DNA from: Desulfobacterales bacterium
Lineage (GTDB): Bacteria; Desulfobacterota; Desulfobacteria; Desulfobacterales; UBA11574
Length of the DNA stretch: 14,605 nt
Direction of reading: 5' to 3'
Assembly (NCBI GenBank): GCA_030145595.1
Contig: JAQYVG010000053.1
Span: 310 to 14,914 of the forward strand
Position numbers and translations under genes: made by a program. This document shows, piece by piece, positions 8,014 through 14,567 of the stretch (position 1 is its first letter; every line of letters begins with the position of its first letter). The notes below the pieces were generated by a model. It had not been told where the DNA came from and did no database searches. It was given only the letters and a program-made list of their open reading frames with translations.

Positions 8014-8069
8014 ATAAAATCGTGTTACGATTTTATGAAACTCCCGCCCCGCTGAAAAGCGAGACGGGA
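8014..8069 (+). repeat. Composite two-hairpin element, copy 3 (before the FimT/GspH gene)
   Basis: AT-rich hairpin at 8014-8036 (arms ATAAAATCG and CGATTTTAT, loop TGTTA), then GAAAC, then a GC-rich hairpin at 8042-8069 with 12-base arms and a GAAA loop. In the minus-strand transcript the two arm mismatches become G-U pairs, so the stem is complete. Its order is inverted relative to the other two copies. It sits between the 90-residue gene and the FimT/GspH gene and could act as attenuator or RNA processing site; this is inference. Confidence 0.8.
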
Positions 8070-8070
8070 T

Positions 8071-8343
8071 CTAATAAACCTCAGCCCTCTGGGCTGCGGC
8101 CTGATCTTGGGTCTTGCCCCCCGGAATGAAAGCGGTGTCAGCTACCCGTAGATTGGGCAACATCAAATCTGTATCCAATCCTTCCTGTTCCCAGGGAAAA
8201 GTCATCTCCCTGGGAGTCGAAGCCTCCCAGGGTACCAATCCAAATACGTTCAAAATCCGGTAGCAACCAATAATAGTGAAACCTGCACAGGCGATAAGAA
8301 TTATATTCATCAAAGCAACTATTGACTGGTAGTTCGGTGCCAT
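8071..8343 (-). CDS. Unrecognised 90-residue membrane protein, first gene of the pilus operon
   Basis: I do not recognise this protein. It has one predicted membrane segment (about 9-31, NIILIACAGFTIIGCYRIL) near the N-terminus and a polar C-terminal part rich in acidic and proline residues (PREMTFPWEQEGLD, LPNLRV). There is no type III signal site like those of the pilins, and no Cys-based lipobox. A strong ribosome site (AGAGAGG, 7 bases before ATG) supports it as a real gene. It is the first open frame downstream of the sigma-54 promoter and is followed, after the hairpin element, by five pilus genes on the same strand. It may be an inner-membrane accessory of the pilus, but that is inferred from position only. 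Confidence 0.7.
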   Translation of the reverse strand: MAPNYQSIVALMNIILIACAGFTIIGCYRILNVFGLVPWEASTPREMTFPWEQEGLDTDLMLPNLRVADTAFIPGGKTQDQAAAQRAEVY

Positions 8344-8520
8344 GGGCTAACCTCTCTGCATATATTTAGTTCATACAATTTTAATTAACTATTTGTACTG
8401 ATTGTGTTTTAGTCTGCATCTGGATTTATTTTAGACATTTTAAAGCCTTTTTATGCCTGGATAATTTTATTATCGACAAATGCGTAAAAAAGCTTGAGCT
8501 CAAAGTACATATTTAAAATC

Positions 8521-8539
8521 GATGAATTCGCAAAAAGTC
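8521..8539 (+). repeat. Dispersed repeat fragment, related to 11945-11963
   Basis: GATGAATTCGCAAAAAGTC matches 17 of 19 bases of GATGAACTCGTAAAAAGTC at 11945-11963. Here it is followed by GCCGTCACTCCCGC rather than by the second arm of a hairpin. It looks like a fragment of an interspersed intergenic repeat. Confidence 0.6.
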
Positions 8540-8598
8540 ACCAAGGCCGTCACTCCCGCCCTTTGGAGCTGCTATCAATCAAACTTTGCCGTCTAATA

Positions 8599-8615
8599 GA
8601 GCAAATAACATGCCA
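8599..8615 (-). promoter_or_regulatory. Sigma-54 (-24/-12) promoter for the pilus operon
   Basis: On the minus strand TGGCATGTTATTTGCT carries GG at 8614-8613 and GC at 8602-8601, exactly 10 bases apart, and fits the consensus TGGCAC[AG]-N4-TTGC[AT] at nearly every position. Transcription would start near 8589 and run into the pilus operon. The nearest gene on the other side encodes a sigma-54 activator. Confidence 0.75.
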
Positions 8616-8713
8616 AACCGCACAAAAGAGAGGCATGCTTTTGCAATTCCTTGATTCTGTTGCAACTACCGGCATTGTCAATAGGACCGCGATGTTTTTC
8701 AATCCATAATACC

Positions 8714-8729
8714 GTCTACAAAAGTAGAC
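8714..8729. promoter_or_regulatory. Perfect inverted repeat, candidate activator-binding site
   Basis: GTCTAC-AAAA-GTAGAC is a perfect 6-base dyad about 100 bases upstream of the -24 element, a usual distance for enhancer sites of sigma-54 activators. It also lies 175 bases before the activator gene, so it could serve autoregulation. Binding is inference. Confidence 0.5.
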
Positions 8730-8903
8730 ACCCATTTGTTTTTTTGTATACACCTTGCATAAGACAATTTGTCGATGGGCTCATTTAAATACAGTTAAAC
8801 TTTATCCCCTCTGGCGCCGATATAAAAAAATATACACCTAAATTAATTCTATTTTTATTTTGTATTCAAAATCATACAGACTTTAAGCTTTAGGAGAAAA
8901 ATA

Positions 8904-10397
8904 ATGAATAAAAAATTATCAGCACCTGGTTATGCCATAGATTATTTTAAGGAAATCTCGACATGGGTCTCCTCGGTGCTTGATCTGGACAACCTCCTGG
9001 AACTCATTATAGATACCGCTACCAGCATGATGCAGGCCAAAGCCAGTTCTTTGTTGTTGCTTGATCAAAAAACCAAGAAACTTTACTTTAAGGTTGCTAC
9101 CGGCGAGAAGAAGGAAGAAGTCATGAAATATGAGGTCAACCTGGGCCAGGGGATTGCCGGATTTGTTGCAGAAAAAGGAGAGCCTCTGCTCGTAACTGAT
9201 GTAAAAAAGGATAATCGATGGTTCAAGGAAATAAGCGAATCCATAGGGTTCCAAACCCGATCTATAGCCTGTGTGCCGATGAAGGCAGACGGCAAAGTTG
9301 TCGGAGTGGTTGAAATTATTGATAAAGAAGATGGAAGCGCCATCGGGAATGAAGATATGGAGCTTTTAACGGTCTTTGCCGAACTGGCCTCCCTTGCTAT
9401 TAGCAGAGCCCAAAAAATCGAACAGGTCAAAAAAGAAAACCGGGACCTCAGAGAAGAGATCGGGGACAAATACCAGATGGTTGGGAAAAGTGCCGCCCTC
9501 AAGAAAGTCATTTCAGATGCGTATTTAGTTGCCAAATCAAAAACCAGCACCTTGGTTTTAGGAGAAAGCGGAACAGGGAAGGAATTATTGGCCAGGTTGA
9601 TACACCGGGCGGGCTCCAAGAAGAGAAAGCCAATGGTTGTGATTAATTGTGCCGCACTGCCTGAGGATCTCTTGGAATCTGAAATGTTCGGCCATGAAAA
9701 AGGTGCCTTTACAGGAGCCACCAGCCTCAAAACAGGTAAATTTGAATTAGCTGACGGCGGCTCACTTTTTCTTGATGAAATAGGCGAAATGAATCCGAGA
9801 GTTCAGGCCAAGCTGTTGCGGGTGCTTGAAGAGGGGGTGTTTTACCGGGTCGGCGGCAATACACAAATAAATGTGGATGTCAGAATCATCTCAGCAACCA
9901 ATAAAGATATTGCCAAAGAAACAGAAGAAGGGAAGTTTCGAGAAGACCTTTACTACCGGCTGAATGTTGTCCAAATCCAGATGCCTGCGCTGAGAGAAAG
10001 GAAAAACGATATCCCTCTCCTTGCGAACTACTTTTTGGATATTTTAAAGCGGGAAAATGGTGCCCTTAATTTGGTGATCTCGGAAAAAGCCATGGAAAAG
10101 ATGATTGAACATGATTGGCCCGGCAATGTAAGGGAACTGAGAAACGCCGTAGAGCGGGCTGTGGTCATGGGTAATAAACGAGAAATTTTACCTGAAGACC
10201 TGCCTATTTATGAGAGGAAAACACATTTTCATGGCTTGGAGGCGGGGCTGACACTCAAAGAAGCTATGGACAGATTCAAGAAAGAGTTTATTACCGAAAC
10301 CCTGGAACACTCGGACGGCAATAGAAGTGAAGCATCTAAAACTCTGGGAATTCAAAGAACCTACCTGTCCAAAATAATATCACGTCATGGTATCTAA
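8904..10397 (+). CDS. Sigma-54-dependent transcriptional activator (GAF-AAA+-Fis HTH)
   Basis: 497-residue bacterial enhancer-binding protein. Domains in order: GAF sensor about 25-168; a charged linker helix about 168-188; AAA+ domain about 190-420 with Walker A GESGTGKE (220-227), the sigma-54 contact loop GAFTGA (267-272), Walker B FLDEIGEM (289-296) and the REDLYYRLNV arginine region (346-355); C-terminal Fis-type helix-turn-helix about 465-495 (NRSEASKTLGIQRTYLSKII). All residues needed for ATP-driven opening of sigma-54 promoters are present. There is no receiver domain, so activity is probably set by a small ligand or redox signal at GAF rather than by a histidine kinase. The ribosome site is AGGAG, 7 bases before ATG. 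It is divergent from the pilus operon, whose promoter is of the sigma-54 type, so it is the likely regulator of that operon (inference). Confidence 0.93.
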   Translation: MNKKLSAPGYAIDYFKEISTWVSSVLDLDNLLELIIDTATSMMQAKASSLLLLDQKTKKLYFKVATGEKKEEVMKYEVNLGQGIAGFVAEKGEPLLVTDVKKDNRWFKEISESIGFQTRSIACVPMKADGKVVGVVEIIDKEDGSAIGNEDMELLTVFAELASLAISRAQKIEQVKKENRDLREEIGDKYQMVGKSAALKKVISDAYLVAKSKTSTLVLGESGTGKELLARLIHRAGSKKRKPMVVINCAALPEDLLESEMFGHEKGAFTGATSLKTGKFELADGGSLFLDEIGEMNPRVQAKLLRVLEEGVFYRVGGNTQINVDVRIISATNKDIAKETEEGKFREDLYYRLNVVQIQMPALRERKNDIPLLANYFLDILKRENGALNLVISEKAMEKMIEHDWPGNVRELRNAVERAVVMGNKREILPEDLPIYERKTHFHGLEAGLTLKEAMDRFKKEFITETLEHSDGNRSEASKTLGIQRTYLSKIISRHGI

Positions 10398-10424
10398 GGG
10401 ATTTGATTTAATTTCTGAGAAAAG

Positions 10425-10942
10425 GTGAATCGGCTCTCCGTTGCTTAGGCAATATTTGCCGATGCCCTTTTGCTGAAGGCCTTTTCGCAAATCTGGCAGA
10501 TCAAAAGAAGCTTGGAGCTCTGAAAACTCAATCAGCAGGACTAATGGCTTTGCCGGGCAATTCAGCTACTTATATGGCCTAACAGGTTACTGAGGAATAC
10601 GCTGTGGACCTGACTGAGCACAAAGCCCAACCCGTTTCCAAAAACCTTGTTAACTGGTCCGATTTGATCATGGTCATGGAAAAATCCCACCAAGACTCGC
10701 TTTTTACCCAATTCCCGGAAGCGGCAGACAAGACTATGCTAATCAGGCACTATGCCTGCTACGGATCCAGAAATCGCGGTATTGCCGACCCCTACGGGCT
10801 CGATTATGAAGCCTACCGCTTTTGCTTTCTTGATATCGAAGATGCCGTCGCAGGTCTCATCAAGTCTCTGACCCTCGTCCGTTGTCCGTGCTCAATTGGG
10901 TGTCCGTTGTCCTTTGTCCGTCGTCCGTTGTTAAGGCAATAA
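10425..10942 (+). pseudogene. Decayed low-molecular-weight protein tyrosine phosphatase
   Basis: The frame beginning at 10442 encodes CLGNICRCPFAEG, the CX5R phosphatase P-loop (usually CLGNICRSPMAEG), then KTQSAGLMALPGNSATYMA. A TAA stop follows at 10580-10582, and the same frame continues with EEYAVDLTEHKAQPVSK, WSDLIMVMEKSH, FPEAADK and the general-acid motif DPYG. The probable start is the GTG at 10425, preceded by GAGAAAAG, encoding MNRLSV in another frame, so a small deletion near 10440 appears to have removed the LFV-like residues before the P-loop cysteine. The Ser after the P-loop Arg is now Cys. The 3' end runs without the normal stop into a 7-base array starting at 10876, which supplies the last residues. 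An open frame of 112 residues (from GTG/10604 region to 10942) remains but lacks the active site. An intact gene would be about 148 codons. The gene is almost surely non-functional. Confidence 0.82.
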
Positions 10943-10981
10943 GAACCTGTAAAACCACTGACCACTGACAACTGACAACTG
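10876..10981 (+). repeat. Heptamer arrays at the pseudogene 3' end
   Basis: Two blocks. At 10876-10930 the units are CGTCCGT, TGTCCGT, GCTCAAT, then TGTCCGT, TGTCCTT, TGTCCGT, CGTCCGT, with a 4-base slip at 10897-10900. At 10954-10981 are ACCACTG twice and ACAACTG twice. Both have the 7-base period seen at 1-362 and 13201-13277; TCCGTTG and CACTG units are shared with the first array. Confidence 0.8.
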
Positions 10982-10984
10982 ACG

Positions 10985-11009
10985 CCTAGTCGAGTTTTGC
11001 TCGATTAGG
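10985..11009. other. Hairpin after the pseudogene
   Basis: Arms CCTAGTCGAG and CTCGATTAGG pair over 10 bases with one G-U, around the 5-base loop TTTTG. No T-run follows on the plus strand, so a terminator role is uncertain. The 10-base stem and 5-base loop resemble in shape the AT-rich hairpins of the pilus operon. Confidence 0.6.
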
Positions 11010-11038
11010 TGTAAATAAATTTAAAAAAATAGCTTATG

Positions 11039-11067
11039 TTGACATTTTACTGGTGTTGTTTTAATAC
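11039..11067 (+). promoter_or_regulatory. Candidate sigma-70 promoter for panC
   Basis: A perfect -35 hexamer TTGACA at 11039-11044 is followed by TTTAAT at 11060-11065 (15-base spacer) or TAATAC at 11062-11067 (17-base spacer) as -10. The panC start is about 20 bases further on, so the leader would be very short. Confidence 0.5.
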
Positions 11068-11087
11068 CATTTTGCAAACATATTGAG

Positions 11088-11942
11088 GTGCGTGTTATCG
11101 AAATCATTCATACAATCGCAAAGATGCAGTCATACGCGGAAAAAAGTCGGGGCAAAGGCAACACCATTGTTTTTGTTCCTACCATGGGCTATCTGCATGC
11201 AGGACATCTCTCTTTAATGAAGGAAGGCTTGAAGCATGGAGATGATCTGGTGGTGAGTATTTTTGTTAACCCGACCCAATTCGGCCCTGGAGAAGATTTA
11301 GATACCTATCCGCGCGATTTAGAGAAAGACATCGAACTCGTCCGCAAAGAGGGTGCAAAGGCACTCTTTACACCGGATGCAAAAGAAATTTATGGCAGCC
11401 GGTACCAAACCTATGTAGCTCTGGACAAACTCCCTGATCATCTTTGCGGGCTTTCCAGACCGATACACTTTAAAGGGGTTGCCACGGTTGTGACCAAGCT
11501 GTTTAATATCGTCAAACCACATGTTGCCGTTCTTGGACAGAAGGACTACCAGCAACTTCTTGTGATTGGCCGGACGGTTGAGGATTTGAATTTCGACATT
11601 AAAATCATCGGAGCACCCATCATCAGGGAGTCCGACGGCCTTGCCATGAGTTCGCGCAACAGTTATTTGACGCCCCGGCAGCGGATTTGTGCGCTCTCAC
11701 TTTACGAATCCTTGCAAAATGCTCGCAGGCTTGTTGAGAGTGGAGAAAAAGATGCGGCCAAAATTATCGCGGCTGCATCCGATCTGATAAAGTCCCACCC
11801 GGAAACCACGATCGATTATATCGCCGTCTGCAACCCCGAAACCCTTGATGATGTAAAAACAATTGAAGGTCCGGTATTGATGGCCCTGGCAGTCAAGGTA
11901 GGCACAACCCGCTTAATCGACAACATGATATTGAAACCATAA
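11088..11942 (+). CDS. panC: Pantothenate synthetase (pantoate--beta-alanine ligase)
   Basis: 284-residue cytoplasmic enzyme joining D-pantoate and beta-alanine with ATP, via pantoyl-adenylate, to give pantothenate for coenzyme A. Seen: nucleotide-binding PTMGYLHAGH with the HxGH pair (H37, H40); FVNPTQFGPGEDLDTYPRD (59-77); LFTPDAKEIY (93-102); HFKGVATVVTKLFNIV (127-142); GQKDYQQ (150-156); and SDGLAMSSRN (182-191), the KMSKS-like loop. Length and motif order are normal for PanC. The start is a GTG, chosen because MRVIEIIHTIAKMQ aligns with the usual PanC N-terminus; the purine stretch TGAGG lies right against the start, so initiation may be weak or near-leaderless. No panB or panD is in the window. 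metK follows after 87 bases. Confidence 0.96.
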   Translation: MRVIEIIHTIAKMQSYAEKSRGKGNTIVFVPTMGYLHAGHLSLMKEGLKHGDDLVVSIFVNPTQFGPGEDLDTYPRDLEKDIELVRKEGAKALFTPDAKEIYGSRYQTYVALDKLPDHLCGLSRPIHFKGVATVVTKLFNIVKPHVAVLGQKDYQQLLVIGRTVEDLNFDIKIIGAPIIRESDGLAMSSRNSYLTPRQRICALSLYESLQNARRLVESGEKDAAKIIAAASDLIKSHPETTIDYIAVCNPETLDDVKTIEGPVLMALAVKVGTTRLIDNMILKP

Positions 11943-11951
11943 TTGATGAAC

Positions 11952-11982
11952 TCGTAAAAAGTCGTTTTTTGACTTTTTACGA
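11952..11982. terminator. Perfect hairpin between panC and metK
   Basis: Arms TCGTAAAAAGTC and GACTTTTTACGA form a perfect 12-bp stem with loop GTTTTTT, starting 10 bases after the panC stop. The T-rich right arm could terminate transcription, but no T-run follows the stem. The left arm belongs to the dispersed repeat also seen at 8521-8539, so this may be a repeat first and a terminator second. Confidence 0.55.
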
Positions 11983-12029
11983 AACCATCATATATTAAGC
12001 ACAACTAAAATAAAGATAGGAGACGATTT

Positions 12030-13199
12030 ATGAGCAACGAACAATTCTTTTTTACATCTGAATCTGTGACTGAAGGACATCCTGACAAGGTTGCCGATGC
12101 TATATCAGATTCCGTTCTGGACGCAATTTTAACAAATGACAAACAGGGCCGGGTTGCCTGCGAAACTCTGGTAACCACCGGTCTGGTGTTTATTGCCGGT
12201 GAAATCACTACCAGCTGTTATGTTGATATGCCGGAGGTTGCCCGCAGTACCGTCCGTGACATCGGATACAGTTCTTCTCTGATGGGCTTTGACTGGCAAA
12301 CCTGTTCGGTTCTTACCAGCATCGATCAGCAATCATCCGATATAGCTCAAGGGGTAGACGTCGGTGACGGGCTTTTCAAGGAACAGGGCGCCGGAGATCA
12401 GGGGCTCATGTTCGGATATGCCACCGACGAAACTCCTGAATTGATGCCCATGCCGATCATGTTCGCACACAAGCTGAGCCAGCGTTTGGCCACGGTACGC
12501 AAAAACGGTTCCCTCGATTTTTTAAGACCCGACGGGAAATCCCAGGTTACCATCGAATATGAAAACGGCAACCCCAAACGGGTGGATACGGTTGTCATTG
12601 CCGCCCAGCACAAACCGGATGTCACTTACGAAGACTTGAAAGAAGCCATCATCGAAGAAGTTATCAAAAAGGTTATCCCCCGGGATATGACCGATGGCGA
12701 CACCCGTTATTTCATCAATGCCACCGGCAAGTTTATTACCGGCGGTCCCATGGGAGACTGCGGCCTTACCGGACGTAAAATTATCGTTGACACGTACGGC
12801 GGACAGGGCAGCCACGGCGGCGGCTGCTTTTCAGGCAAGGACCCGTCCAAGGTGGATCGCAGCGGTTCCTACATGGCCCGGCACATCGCCAAAAACATCG
12901 TTGCCGCAGGCATTGCCAAAAAATGTGAAATCCAGATCGCCTACGCCATCGGCGTGGCAAAACCGGTCTCCGTAATGCTGGATCTTATGGGAACGGGTGT
13001 TATAAATAAAAGCCAGCTTAAAGAGATCGTCAACGATGTATTTGATTTAAGACCCGCGGCCATCATCGAATATCTTGATCTTTTGCGACCCATTTATCGC
13101 AAGACCGCGGCATACGGTCACTTTGGACGTAATGAACCTGAATTCAGCTGGGAAAAAACCAATATGGCGGATGTGCTGCGAGATAAGGCCGGAATTTAA
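12030..13199 (+). CDS. metK: S-adenosylmethionine synthetase
   Basis: 389-residue cytoplasmic enzyme making S-adenosylmethionine from methionine and ATP with release of phosphate and diphosphate. Seen: TSESVTEGHPDKVADAISD (9-27) with the ATP-binding His17 and Asp19; GAGDQGLMFGYA (120-131), the first MAT signature; GDCGLTGRKIIVDTYGG (242-258); and GGGCFSGKDPSKVDRS (263-278), the second signature, where the usual Ala of GGGAFSGKD is Cys266. The active-site Lys and Asp residues of these motifs are intact. Length is normal. The ribosome site AGGAG is 7 bases before ATG. No SAM riboswitch is visible in the 87 bases upstream. ahcY follows on the same strand, so the two probably serve one methyl cycle. 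Confidence 0.97.
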   Translation: MSNEQFFFTSESVTEGHPDKVADAISDSVLDAILTNDKQGRVACETLVTTGLVFIAGEITTSCYVDMPEVARSTVRDIGYSSSLMGFDWQTCSVLTSIDQQSSDIAQGVDVGDGLFKEQGAGDQGLMFGYATDETPELMPMPIMFAHKLSQRLATVRKNGSLDFLRPDGKSQVTIEYENGNPKRVDTVVIAAQHKPDVTYEDLKEAIIEEVIKKVIPRDMTDGDTRYFINATGKFITGGPMGDCGLTGRKIIVDTYGGQGSHGGGCFSGKDPSKVDRSGSYMARHIAKNIVAAGIAKKCEIQIAYAIGVAKPVSVMLDLMGTGVINKSQLKEIVNDVFDLRPAAIIEYLDLLRPIYRKTAAYGHFGRNEPEFSWEKTNMADVLRDKAGI

Positions 13200-13200
13200 G

Positions 13201-13277
13201 GCTGGATGCTGGATGCTGGATATAGTCATTTGTCATTTGACCAGTGACCAGTGAACAGTGAACAGTGACTAATGACC
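13201..13277 (+). repeat. Heptamer array between metK and ahcY
   Basis: Eleven in-register 7-base units: GCTGGAT three times, ATAGTCA, TTTGTCA, TTTGACC, AGTGACC, AGTGAAC twice, AGTGACT and AATGACC. The AGTGACC-type units are the reverse complement of the CACTGNN units at 1-362. The array begins two bases after the metK stop and ends about 10 bases before the ahcY ribosome site. Confidence 0.85.
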
Positions 13278-13302
13278 AATTTAACAAGGAGAACGCTAAC
13301 GG

Positions 13303-14559
13303 ATGAAATATGACATTAAAAACATTAAACTTGCCAAGGAAGGTTTACTGCGCATCGAATGGGCCGGTCAGAGCATGCCGGTTCTCAATCAAATCAAAAA
13401 AAGATTCAAAAAGGAAAAGCCGCTGAAAGGCATTCGTGCTGCAGCCTGTCTGCATGTTACCACCGAAACCGCAGCTCTGATGCAAACCTTGAAAGCCGGC
13501 GGTGCCAAACTCGCCCTCTGCGCCTCCAATCCTCTTAGTACCCAGGACGATGCGGCAGCTTCGTTGGTGAAAAATGACAAAATACCTGTTTTTGCCATCA
13601 AGGGTGAAGACACTAAAACCTATTACCGGCACATCCATGCCGTGCTTGACATGCAACCGCAATACACTATGGACGATGGTGCCGATCTGGTTTCCACGAT
13701 TCATTCCGAGCGCCCTGAAATTCTTAGCGGGGTACGCGGCGGAACTGAAGAAACCACTACAGGTATCATTCGTTTAAAGAGCATGGCTGCGGACGGAGCC
13801 CTGAAATACCCGATCATAGCGGTGAACGACGCTCAGACCAAGCATTTGTTTGATAACCGTTACGGTACCGGCCAGAGCACACTGGACGGAATCATAAGGG
13901 CCACCAACCGCCTGATGGCAGGAGCCGTTTTTGTGGTTTGCGGTTATGGATGGTGCGGCAGGGGTCTGGCTTTAAGGGCCCGCGGAATGGGGAGCAACGT
14001 GGTTGTTACCGAGGTTGATCCGACGGCTGCGCTTGAAGCGGTCATGGACGGTTTTACCTTGATGCCTATACGGCAGGCGGCCAGAATCGGTGATATTTTC
14101 TGCACGGTTACCGGCAATATCAACGTCATTCGCCAGGAACATTTCAAGATCATGAAAGATGGTGCCATTGTATCCAATTCCGGCCATTTTAATGTTGAAC
14201 TGGATCTTGAAGGGCTGGAAGGCATTACAAAGTCTAAACGCGAGATGAGACCCCTGGTGGTCGAACACCTTCTTGAAAACGGCAGACACATTAATGTTCT
14301 GGGGGAAGGACGGCTGATAAATCTTGCGGCCGCCGAAGGTCATCCATCCAGTGTAATGGATATGAGTTTTGCCAATCAGGCCCTGAGTATCGAATATATG
14401 GTAAAAAGTAAAGCATCGTTTGAAAACGATGTCTTTCCGGTTCCCGTGGCAATCGACCAAGCCATTGCCAAAGAAAAACTGGCTGCCATGGGCGTTAAAA
14501 TCGACAGACTGACGCCTGAACAGAAACGGTATCTGGCGTCGTGGAGTATGGGCACCTAG
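13303..14559 (+). CDS. ahcY: Adenosylhomocysteinase (S-adenosyl-L-homocysteine hydrolase)
   Basis: 418-residue NAD-dependent cytoplasmic enzyme that splits S-adenosylhomocysteine into adenosine and homocysteine, relieving product inhibition of methyltransferases. Seen: HVTTETAALM (51-60); CASNPLSTQDD (73-83); DDGADL (124-129); RGGTEETTTG (145-154); VNDAQTKHLFDNRYG (174-188) with the catalytic Lys180/Asp184 pair; NAD-binding GYGWCGRG (214-221); and AEGHPSSVMD (344-353). The C-terminus (LTPEQKRYLASWSMGT) is the short form without the KPDHYRY-like tail of eukaryotic enzymes. The ribosome site AAGGAG lies 11 bases before ATG. It lies 103 bases after metK across a heptamer array and probably shares its transcript, although a separate promoter cannot be excluded. 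Confidence 0.97.
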   Translation: MKYDIKNIKLAKEGLLRIEWAGQSMPVLNQIKKRFKKEKPLKGIRAAACLHVTTETAALMQTLKAGGAKLALCASNPLSTQDDAAASLVKNDKIPVFAIKGEDTKTYYRHIHAVLDMQPQYTMDDGADLVSTIHSERPEILSGVRGGTEETTTGIIRLKSMAADGALKYPIIAVNDAQTKHLFDNRYGTGQSTLDGIIRATNRLMAGAVFVVCGYGWCGRGLALRARGMGSNVVVTEVDPTAALEAVMDGFTLMPIRQAARIGDIFCTVTGNINVIRQEHFKIMKDGAIVSNSGHFNVELDLEGLEGITKSKREMRPLVVEHLLENGRHINVLGEGRLINLAAAEGHPSSVMDMSFANQALSIEYMVKSKASFENDVFPVPVAIDQAIAKEKLAAMGVKIDRLTPEQKRYLASWSMGT

Positions 14560-14567
14560 TGCCCATA
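14547..14567. other. Hairpin enclosing the ahcY stop codon
   Basis: Arms TATGGGCAC and GTGCCCATA form a perfect 9-bp stem with loop CTA. The TAG stop (14557-14559) starts within this loop. The last three bases also belong to the terminator palindrome at 14565-14605, so the two helices share an end. Confidence 0.75.

Larger units (their letters stand above)
8344..8903. other. Divergent 560-base regulatory region between pilus operon and activator gene
   Basis: No convincing gene. The space is AT-rich and holds a minus-strand sigma-54 promoter (8599-8615), an inverted repeat (8714-8729), a dispersed-repeat fragment (8521-8539) and a small palindrome TTGAGCTCAA near 8494-8503. A transcript from the sigma-54 promoter would have a leader of about 245 bases before the first gene; I see no conserved riboswitch in it. 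I found no clear sigma-70 promoter for the activator gene. Confidence 0.6.

Noticed and set aside
8631..8646. Plus-strand sigma-54-like sequence AGGCATGCTTTTGCAA
   Set aside because: GG and GC are 9 bases apart rather than 10, and the -24 T is replaced by A; likely a chance match next to the good minus-strand site.
8494..8753. Open frames of 71 (plus) and 67 (minus) codons in the divergent regulatory region
   Set aside because: They lie over the sigma-54 promoter and the dyad, have no ribosome sites and no family-like sequence.
11943..12029. SAM riboswitch upstream of metK
   Set aside because: Only one long simple hairpin is present in 87 bases; the multi-helix core of a SAM riboswitch cannot be drawn.
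13972..14460. 162-codon minus-strand open frame over ahcY
   Set aside because: Antisense to conserved ahcY motifs, no recognisable product; a shadow of codon bias.
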